A DNA stretch of 64,000 nt, taken from NCBI RefSeq assembly GCF_016775155.1, contig NZ_JAEUGD010000066.1:532833-596832 (forward strand). The letters are read 5' to 3'. Below the pieces are notes generated by a model. The model worked only from the letters and a program-made list of their open reading frames with translations. It searched no databases and was not told where the DNA came from. Below, piece after piece: positions 1-9,300 of the stretch. Position 1 is the first letter of the stretch; each line of letters opens with the position of its first letter. The position numbers and the translations under genes are program-made. Origin of the DNA: Fulvivirga marina (lineage in GTDB: Bacteria; Bacteroidota; Bacteroidia; Cytophagales; Cyclobacteriaceae).

Positions 1-2081
1 TTCACACCTTCTTGATAAAGGGCTGCAACTTTCTTATAAAATGACAGCTTTTTCGTGCTTTCAATCAGCCTGTGTACTGTAATCTGCGGTATATTTTCCT
101 GCCATTGGTATAGTTTATCCGACAAGATCCCTTCGCTTCCGACCTCTAGGAAAACAACCTGTTGTGAGTTAACCATTGACTTCACGGCTTGCAGGTATTT
201 GTTTTCATCTAAAGGATGTGCCGACAGGTCATTGCTCAAAATAATTTTGATCGCATCATCGACAGACAGCCCGTCAACAATCACCTGCTTGGTCACTTTT
301 CCTATTCCGGTACCTATTATGGTATTAGCGGATATCCCGGTAGCCTTTAGCAAATGAAATAGTCCGTATTGATATGCAAACAACTGCAAGTCTTTCGAAT
401 CAGCATATTGAAAAATCTTCTTGTTCAGTTCTTCAAGGCTGTTTTTGAAAACGGTATGTTGGTCTGACAACCGCTCAATCGTACTTTTCTCTACTTGGGA
501 GTTAGAAAATAAGAGTACCAGATTTTTAATAGTTACCTTGCTGGTTGCAATATCACTTTTTGCATTTTGGTTCTCAAATTCAGCCAATTGATCTATTAAA
601 TGCTTTTTATCAGCAGCTGCAAATGCCAGCCTGTAGGCATGATCATCCCTTCCGCTATTAAGGGTGGCAACGGTATCGTGCAAAGTGTCTTCGGACGTTG
701 CCAGGTGCTTTTTAATTCTGGTTAAATATTCAAGACAGGCAGTTGGTGTCTTTGCCGAAATCTTCAGGATGTTTGCAGGATTAGCTATATTTTCCTGCTT
801 ACTTTTTAGTTGAGGGCTTTGCTCCAGCACGAGGTGTGCATTGGTACCGCTCAGTCCAAAAGAGCTTACTCCACACCTTAGGGGGCTGCCTTCTGATTTC
901 CAGTCTTTTAATTCCTTGTTTACATAGGCTGCCGAACTGTCAAAGTTTAAGTAAGGGTTTGGCTTGTTAAAATGTAAGGATGGAAATAGTTCACCATGCT
1001 TTAATGAAAGTATACATTTGATCACCCCAGCCATACCGGCGGCGTTGTTGAGGTGGCCAATATTTGTCTTCACTGAACTTACCGCGCAAAACTGCTTCTT
1101 ACTGGTATATGCTTTGAACGCATCGCTAATTCCCTGGAATTCTATAGGGTCACCTAATTTTGTACCTGTACCATGAGCTTCTATATAGGCTACTGACTCA
1201 GGTGCGACTGAGGCATTTTTCCAGGCCTTTATGAGTACCTCCGATTGTGCCACCGGGCTAGGTGCGGTTAAGCCGGTTGACCTTTTTCCATCATGATTGA
1301 TCGCTCCTCCTCTGATCACGGCATGGATGGTATCTCCATCTTCCAATGCCTTGTCCAACCGTTTCATAAAGAGCATGCCTCCTCCTTCTCCTCCTCCGGT
1401 GCCATTAGCATCAGCATCAAAAGTTTTACTTCTGCCATCTGGTGAAAGAATCCCTACCTGGCTAATGTTATTGCCCAATTCGGGGAATGAGATAATAACA
1501 AAAACACCTCCGGCCAATGCACTTGAAATATCTCCGCTAATCAGTTTCTGACAGGCCTCATGCACCGCTACTAATGATGATGAGCATGTAGTATCGATCA
1601 TCATAGCCGGGCCTGTTAAATTCAAATAATAGGATATACGGCCGGCTGTAATGGCACTCAGGTTTCCGGTCATAGCCACGGCATCAAAATCCTCGATCAG
1701 TGAGCCATAGTCTGAAGAGGGTCTGCTGCCCAGAAATACTCCGGTGTCGGCCCCTTCCATGCTCTTGAGGCTATACCCTGCATGCTCTATCGCCTGGCAG
1801 GCCAGCTCCAGTGACAGGCGCTGTTCCGGATCCATCAGGTCCGCCTCCTTCTTGGAAAGATCAAAGAATTTATGATCAAAAAGGTCTACCCTGTCCATGT
1901 GGGCTGTAACCAGATAATGACCATGAGGATTGATATGTGAATGTATCATCCGGCTTTGGCTAAGCTCTCTGACACTGTCACGTCCCGACTTTAAATTTTG
2001 ATAAAATGCACCTATGGTAGGAGCTTCAGGGAATACCCCGCTCATACCAATGATTGCAACCGCATTTTTGTTATTTTCCAT
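1..2081 (-). CDS. Type I polyketide synthase, N-terminal part (KS plus vestigial AT), runs off the left edge
   Basis: About 693 residues are visible; the C-terminus lies outside the window. Residues 7-430 are a ketosynthase that should condense an acyl thioester with an extender unit. Its catalytic triad is visible: Cys166 in DTTCSSSL (usually DTACSSSL), His303 in HGTGT and His343 in NIGHL. Next comes the usual KS-AT linker and an acyltransferase-like segment, but the nucleophile motif GHSxG reads GTGIG at residues 590-594, so the serine is missing, and the FPGQG-type entry motif is also lost. The start overlaps the end of the preceding gene by 11 bases, which suggests translational coupling. 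It is the seventh visible gene of the operon and follows an NRPS that ends in a carrier domain, so it probably elongates the finished peptide. Whether it has reductive, carrier or release domains cannot be seen. Confidence 0.9.
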   Translation of the reverse strand, partial: MENNKNAVAIIGMSGVFPEAPTIGAFYQNLKSGRDSVRELSQSRMIHSHINPHGHYLVTAHMDRVDLFDHKFFDLSKKEADLMDPEQRLSLELACQAIEHAGYSLKSMEGADTGVFLGSRPSSDYGSLIEDFDAVAMTGNLSAITAGRISYYLNLTGPAMMIDTTCSSSLVAVHEACQKLISGDISSALAGGVFVIISFPELGNNISQVGILSPDGRSKTFDADANGTGGGEGGGMLFMKRLDKALEDGDTIHAVIRGGAINHDGKRSTGLTAPSPVAQSEVLIKAWKNASVAPESVAYIEAHGTGTKLGDPIEFQGISDAFKAYTSKKQFCAVSSVKTNIGHLNNAAGMAGVIKCILSLKHGELFPSLHFNKPNPYLNFDSSAAYVNKELKDWKSEGSPLRCGVSSFGLSGTNAHLVLEQSPQLKSKQENIANPANILKISAKTPTACLEYLTRIKKHLATSEDTLHDTVATLNSGRDDHAYRLAFAAADKKHLIDQLAEFENQNAKSDIATSKVTIKNLVLLFSNSQVEKSTIERLSDQHTVFKNSLEELNKKIFQYADSKDLQLFAYQYGLFHLLKATGISANTIIGTGIGKVTKQVIVDGLSVDDAIKIILSNDLSAHPLDENKYLQAVKSMVNSQQVVFLEVGSEGILSDKLYQWQENIPQITVHRLIESTKKLSFYKKVAALYQEGV

Positions 2082-3321
2082 TTCCGTGCTTTCTAAGGAA
2101 ATCTGCAATTTCTTTCTCTGCTCCTTCTTCCAGCTTCAGGTAGTTATCATTATTCCACGCGTCTTCAACGTATACCTTATCCATTTGCTCTCCGAAGTCT
2201 TTACCATAAGTAACCAGAACCTGATCTTTAGGGAATCTGGTTGGGTTATCATTATCTATGGCGGTGATGATCAGATTGGACTGATAGGTGACATCTCCCT
2301 CCATATTTTCTTTTTGCCTCGTTACATGAACTGTGTAAGTAGAGTGTGCCCTGTGCAGGTACCACTTATCTCCCATTTTCTTGTATCCAACAAAAGTCTT
2401 TGAGTTCAAGGTCTCCACATCCACCCCCGTCTTTTTCATATCAGCTTTTTCATTCGAGCTCTTTTTGTCTACTTTACTGATCGCTTCGGATACCAACTCG
2501 TACTCTACAGCTTTAAAGGCCATAGATTCCACTTCAATAAATATTTTCCCTTTGAGCTGTGCTCTGCCTTTCTTACGTCTTTTCGGGTCAAATTGAATGA
2601 CATAAAACCGGTCTTCGCCATCAGATACAATCTCCATGAGTTCATAGTTGAAGTATTTGAAATACTGCTCGTACAGAAACGAGATGCCATGCTTTACAAA
2701 ATCCACTTGCAGCCCTCCGGAAATGGTCAGGTTATCCAGTATTTTGATCTTGACGGGATCTTGAGCCTTTCTTCCTTTTACCAATTTCATTTGATCCTGC
2801 TCAGGGGGACCGTATGGAGACTTATAGATATCAATGATGCCTTCCGCCAAAGATATAAGCTCACGCTCATCTCTTATGGTTTCCCTATAGAAGGCTTTCA
2901 TCATCGAGGCATTTTTAGGGTAGTTAGCAGGTATTTTCTTTACTGCTTCAAGAATAATTTCCGTAGGCTTAAGCGGAGTAACTTTTACTTCCTTAAGCAT
3001 GGTTGCTGATGGCTCTAAACGAACCTGTACCTGATCACCTTTGACCGTGGCTATCGGTGTTTTATACTGTTGATATCCTACGTGTGATATGCGTAGTGTA
3101 TCTTCTTTATAAGCCAGGGGCAACTTAAGAACAAACTTGCCATCCAGGTTTGAAATTGTCCCTATAAAACCATCTTTTACCCCTACATGTGCGCTAATAA
3201 CAGGCTCTCCTGTTTCGTTGTCTAAGATCTCCCCTTCGATCAGAAAGGACTCCTGAGACATTGATACATGACTTATGAAAAGAAAAGCCAACAACATTCC
3301 TTTACGGACAATATTCATCAT
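2071..3321 (-). CDS. Exported carboxypeptidase-regulatory-like domain protein inside the NRPS/PKS operon
   Basis: 416 residues. Residues 1-23 are a signal peptide ending around MSQ, so the product leaves the cytoplasm. Residues 26-110 match the CarboxypepD_reg-like beta-sandwich common in Bacteroidota (G-E-I-L-D-N-E-T-G-E-P-V, then S-N-L-D-G-K-F). The remaining 300 residues resemble the mostly beta C-terminal part of similar Bacteroidota outer-membrane or periplasmic proteins, with no enzymatic motif I can name. It lies 50 bases after the 2732-residue NRPS and overlaps the start of the PKS by 11 bases, so it is firmly embedded in the operon. A role in the envelope, such as self-protection or export of the lipopeptide, is inference from position only. 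Such proteins are also common as general surface proteins. Confidence 0.85.
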   Translation of the reverse strand: MMNIVRKGMLLAFLFISHVSMSQESFLIEGEILDNETGEPVISAHVGVKDGFIGTISNLDGKFVLKLPLAYKEDTLRISHVGYQQYKTPIATVKGDQVQVRLEPSATMLKEVKVTPLKPTEIILEAVKKIPANYPKNASMMKAFYRETIRDERELISLAEGIIDIYKSPYGPPEQDQMKLVKGRKAQDPVKIKILDNLTISGGLQVDFVKHGISFLYEQYFKYFNYELMEIVSDGEDRFYVIQFDPKRRKKGRAQLKGKIFIEVESMAFKAVEYELVSEAISKVDKKSSNEKADMKKTGVDVETLNSKTFVGYKKMGDKWYLHRAHSTYTVHVTRQKENMEGDVTYQSNLIITAIDNDNPTRFPKDQVLVTYGKDFGEQMDKVYVEDAWNNDNYLKLEEGAEKEIADFLRKHGNGK

Positions 3322-3371
3322 TCAAATAAAAATTTTAGGTTCTTAAACAGTTTGCTTTTTATCTCCTATCA

Positions 3372-6300
3372 CTATACTTCAAATCCTGTAATTTCCATCA
3401 TATTGGCGCCTTCTAAAAAGTGGCTTAATTCACCTATTGACGGATATTTAAACAGGTCCATGACTTCGATATCCGGATACTCTTCTTTCAACCTTTCATG
3501 CAGCATGATGATCTTCAAAGAACTTCCTCCGAGATCGAAAAAGTTATCGTCTATCCCTACACTTATATCTCCCAATAAAGCCTGCCAGAGCTCTACCATT
3601 CTCTCTTGCAATGCGTTTTGCGGAGCTCGATAATGACTGATCACTACCAAATGGTTACTTGTAGGCTGAGGCAATGCCTTCTGATCAATTTTCCCATTGG
3701 TGGTCAAGGGTAAGTTTTCCAACCTCATATAAAAGGTTGGGAGCATATAAGCAGGCAAATGCTGCTGCAAAAAGGCTTTAAGTGCACCGGACTCCAGTTC
3801 TGTTTCACTGGTGTAATAAGCCGCAATCTTAAAGTTTCCTTCTGTTTTTAAAATGGTAACAGCGGCAGTTTTTATAGATTCATGCTGTAAGAGCACGTTT
3901 TCTATCTCTCCCAGTTCTATACGCTGACCGTGTATCTTTACCTGATTATCTCTCCTGCCATGATAAACGATATTTCCATCTGTCATCCAATGGCCAATGT
4001 CACCAGTAAGGTATACACGCTGTGGAGCATCTGCTCCAAAATCTGCGGTAACAAACCTTTCACGGGTCAGGTCTTCCCTATTCCAATAGCCTCTGGCCAG
4101 TCCGATACCTCCAATGGCGATCTCACCTAAAACGCCTTCGGGCTGCAATTGCATATGATCATCAACAATGAATAGTTGCGTATTGGCAATGGGCTTACCG
4201 ATAGGTATAATTTGATCGCCATGTTGTATGTGATAGTGACTCACATCTATACTGGCTTCTGTAGGTCCATACAGGTTGTAGAGATCTGCAGACAGCTTGT
4301 TATGAAACTTGCCCGCAACCGCTGCTGATAATGCTTCTCCGCTACAAATTACGCGTTTCAGGGCACTCAGGCTGTTTGCCATTTCATCGTCCAGACCTTG
4401 AAGGAAGATCTGTAACATGCCTGGCACAAAGTGTACCGTGGTAACCCCATGATCAGCTATGCAGCTCACCAGCTGCCGAACGTCATAGATTACCTCCTGA
4501 CGGCATAAAACCTGCCTTGCGCCATACATGAGAGGCATGAATAGTTCCCATACAGATACATCAAAAACGTAGTTCGTCTTTTGAAGGATTACATCTTTTT
4601 CTGAGAAATCATACTGCTGCCACATCCACTCCAGCCTGTTTACCGCACCGCGGTGCTCAATCATTACACCTTTAGGCTGCCCAGTGGAACCTGAGGTATA
4701 AATGACATAGGCCAGGTCAGTAGATGAAGGACCTTTCGAAAGGTTGTTTGTGGGGTATTTAGAAATGGCCTCCCAGCTTCCTGGCGTAATGGCCCTGCAA
4801 TTTCCTAATTCCAGATCTCTGGTCTGACCTTCATCAAGTATCAGACACTTTGCCTGAGTATCTTCCAAAATAAAGCTGATCCTGGCAGCCGGATAGTCCG
4901 GCGCTATGGGCACATAAGCTCCTCCGGCCTTCAAAATACCTAACAGGGCTATGATCATCTTCTCTGATCGATCCATCAGGAGGCAAACCAGATCGTCTTT
5001 GCTTATAGCCATCTCATCTTTCAGATAATGTGCTACCTGGTTGCTTAACTGGTTAAGTTCACCATAGCTTATGCTTACATTTTCAAACTGAACGGCTATT
5101 GAATCTGGTGTTTCCTCTGCCTGCTTCTCAAACAGACTTACTATAGTTTCTTTATTTGTGTACTCAACCGGAACTTCATTGTGTCCGGTTAGCAGATGTT
5201 GCTTATCCTCTGATGACAGATATTCCTGTGAAGCCAACGGTTTTTCCGGGTCAGCAAGCAGTTGTGTTATCAACTGTTGGTAATGGGCAAGAAACTGCGT
5301 TACCCATGCCTCAGGGAAAAGGTCTGTATTGTACTCAAGACTCACCTCGATATCATCTTCCTGAGCTCTGAAATGGAAGGTCATATCATACCTGCTGGTA
5401 TCCGTTCCTTCTTGCAGTTGATCAATGGAGATACCTTCAACCTTCGGAATAGCCTGCTCTTCGCTTTCCTTATCATGTAAAACCATCATGATATCAAAAA
5501 GTGGTGACCGGTCAAGGTCTCTGGATAGATTCAGGTCTTCTACCAACTGATCGAAAGGATATTCCTGATGACCAAAGGCTTCAATGATATTGCGTTTGGC
5601 ATTTTCCAGCAACTTGGCAAAGCTTTGCTGACTATCTATTTGATGTCTTAAGGGTAACAGGTTTAGATACAGACCTATCTGGTTTTGGAGTTCCTGGCGA
5701 GACCTAAGCGTAGCCGGAGTACCTATCACTATATCCTCCAGTCCTGTATATTTATGGAGTATTGCACATAGAGAGCTGTATAAGGTCATAAACAAACTGG
5801 CCTCCCTGGTTTTACAAACCTCCATAACCTGCTCGCTTACCTGCCTGCCCAATGACAATTTTGCTATGTTGCCATTGTATGTCTTCAGTTCCGGTCGGTG
5901 AGTGGTCACTGCAAAATCAACTTTGCTGGCTGGCTTTTCAAATAAGCTCACCCAATAAGCCTTGTGCTGCTCCCATGCACCTGATTCCAATTGTGTATTT
6001 TGCCAGGTTGCAAAGTCCTTGTATTGTATTTTGAGCACTTCGGGTCGGGTCTCTTCTCCTGCTGCTATATTTTGATAAAGCTGAAGGAGTTCTTTAACCA
6101 TTATTGGCATAGACCACTCATCACCAATGATATGATGCATGTTGAATACAAGCACGTATTTATCATTCCCCAAATGCAGCACATGCACTTTGATAAGTGG
6201 CCCGTGGCTAAGGTCAAACTTCATTCCGAAGATTTCCGAGGCTATTTCTTCGCTTCTTATCCCTGCATTTTCTTCCTTACCAAGGTCCGTGTATTCCAGT

Positions 6301-9300
6301 GCAGAATCGATTCCGGTTTCAATTCTTTGCTTTAGTATGCCACTCTGCATGTGGAATGTCGTTCTCAAGGACTCATGACGGGCTATCAACTCGTCGAAAG
6401 CCTGGGCAAGATGGTTTACCTGTAGCTTACCTTCAATAGCAAAAGCTAAGGGGAGGTTATAGGCTGCAAAGTCTGTATTCATTTGCTCAAGCACCCACAA
6501 TCGTCTTTGAGCATTGGTGGTCTCGTAGAATTCCTGTGCTTCTACAGGTTTCAGATCATCTTCAATTTCTTCTGATGACTCGATGAGACGTGACAGCGCT
6601 TCTATGTTAGGGGCGTTGAAAAAACTGGCGAGATCAGGCTTAACATTGAATATATCGGCTACTTCTGCGAGGATCTGTATCGCTTTGAGCGAATGCCCTC
6701 CCAGATCAAAGAAGTTATCATGAATGCCTATGTTTTCTCTTCCCAGTATTGACTCCCAACTTCTAACAAGCACCTTTTGGATGTCGTTCTGAGCTGCGAC
6801 ATGATCTACCGGTGCGTTTCTCTCATTTTCAGGGTGTGGCAGTTTGCCTGCATCTACTTTTCCACTGTTATTCAATGGAAACTTATCCACTGCTAGAAAG
6901 TAAGCGGGCATCAGGTAATCAGGCAGGTAGCCTGACATATGGTTTCTCAAAACAGTATTAGAAAGCTCTTCCGAAGCTATATAGTAGGCCGTCAGGTAAG
7001 GTAATCCACCCTTGCTCTGATGAGTAGTTGCAAAAGCGTCCTTTATTTTATCATGGCCAATGAGGCTGGATTCGATCTCACCCAGCTCTACTCTATGGCC
7101 ATTTATTTTCACCTGGGTATCTGTTCTCCCTAAAAACAGCAGTTCGTCATCGTCTGACCATTTGACCCTGTCCCCGGTGCAGTACATTTTAACACCCTCT
7201 TCAAAAGGGTTGTTTACAAAGCTGGCTGAGGTTAACTCTTCATTGTTGAGGTACGCCTTTGCCAATCCTTTGCCTGAAACATACAGTGTACCTTCTACAC
7301 CTTTGGGAACCAGTTGCAGGTCTTCATCCAGAATATAAACTCTGGTGTTGGCAATTGGACGGCCAATAGGGATGGTAGTTCTGTCTTTATCCTCTGGTTT
7401 TACCTTATAAGTTGAAACACAAACAGCGCATTCGGAAGGCCCGTACGCATTGTAGCAGTCAACAAATTGACTCAGATAGGTTAAATCTGCAACATTAGCA
7501 GCTTCTCCGGCTGTAATCAATACCCTGAGGAAATGTAGTTTTTCAAGGTTAAGGGTACTCAGAAATGACGGTGGGAATGTGACAACACTCACCTTTTTAT
7601 CCTGAAGGTATTGCATGAATCCCTGCTGGTCATAGAGAAGGGCTTTGTCATGCAGTACGAGGGTGGCTCCTGCATAAAAAGCCATAAAAATCTCCGATAT
7701 GGATGCATCGAAAGATAGTGAGGCAAACTGCAACACCTGATCTTCGGAACTTATATTAAATATCTCCGTCTGCGCCATGGACATATTGACCTGGCTTTCA
7801 TGCTTAATGACCACACCTTTGGGTGCACCGGTAGATCCGGAAGTATAGATGACATAAGCCGCATCAGTGGGTTCATTAACGGACGGAAGGTTTTCAGGGT
7901 GTGCTTCCAGGTCTGACCATTGTATATCCAGGGCGAAAATAGCACCTTGATAAACTGTCATCACCTCATCGAGTGTACCCATTTCAGTCAGCAATAACTT
8001 GACCTCCGCATTTTCCAGGATGTATGCTTTCCTCTGTACCGGCAAATCTGCATCGATCGGAAGATAAGCAGCTCCGGCTTTCATGATAGCCAGTATGGCT
8101 ACTATAGCGAGTTCATTCCCCGGTGCCATTAAGGCTACTACATCATTTGGTTTGATACGGAGTTCATTTCTCAGGTGAAATGCCAGGCTGTTAGCCTTTT
8201 CATTGACTTCACTGTAGGTCAGCACCTGATCATTGTAAACTATAGCCTGAGCTTGTGGTGTTTTCTGTACCTGTGCTTCAAATAATGCATGTATACAGGC
8301 GGGAACCTCAAAGTCTCGACTGGTATTGTTCTTTATATGCATGAGGTCCTGAACCTCATCATCAGCCAGGTAGCTTAATGTTCCAATAGCTTTTGACGGA
8401 GCTTCCAGAGCCGCAGCAATCAATTGTTTGAAATGCCCTACCATACGATGGATGGTTTCTTCCCGGAACAGGTCTGAGTTGTACTCAAACATCATGTAGT
8501 ATCCTCCCTCCGACTTTTCAAACACCATTCTGATATCCAGGGCACTCTGATGAAATCCGCTGTCGTAGGTGTCCAGCGTAATCCCTGACATTTCATTGTC
8601 TTTCTTTTCAATATCCAGGTTTAACAGCACCAGGGCTACATCATAAATTGGTGACTTGCTGGTAACACGTGGGATATTTAAATCTTCAACCAGGCGATCA
8701 AACGGATATAGCTGATGGTCAAATGCGTTAAGTGTAGTGGTCTTTAGTTTTTCGAGCAGCGAGTTGAAACTGTCTTCATTTTCAAATTGTGACCTGAGCA
8801 CAATGTTATTGATGTAGAATCCCACCTGATTATCCAGGTCCGAGTGCTCACGACCAGCCACGGGCGTACCTATAATGATGTCTTTTTGCCCTGAGTACTT
8901 ATAGAACATCACTTTGGTTATGCCTAGCAGAGCCATAAATAAACTGGCTTTGTGCTGCTTGGCAAGAGCTTCCAGTTTGTCCATCAGTTCATCGTCAATG
9001 AAGCTTTTAACGACACCGCCGCTGTAGGTTTTATAAACAGGCCTTGGAAAATCGGTTGGAAGATCTAATACCGGCAGATCGCCGCTAAGGTTTTCCAGCC
9101 AGAAGGCTTTATGCTTATCAATTTTTACGTTGTTTTCCAGCAGTTCATTTTGCCAGTGTGCAAAGTCTTTGTATTGAACCTTGAGTGATGGCAACGGGCT
9201 TTCCTCACCACTGAGGTATGCATTGTAAAGCTCAAAAGCTTCATTGATCAGCAGTTGCAGCGACCATGCATCGCTAATGATGTGATGTATGGTGAAAGAA

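Noticed and set aside
2014-2403. 129-residue plus-strand frame spanning two minus-strand genes
   Set aside because: Both covered genes have recognisable domains and share a normal overlap; no support for a third gene.
3372-3520. Search for a thioesterase or reductase at the end of the trimodular NRPS
   Set aside because: Only about 45 residues follow the carrier serine, which completes the PCP and nothing more.
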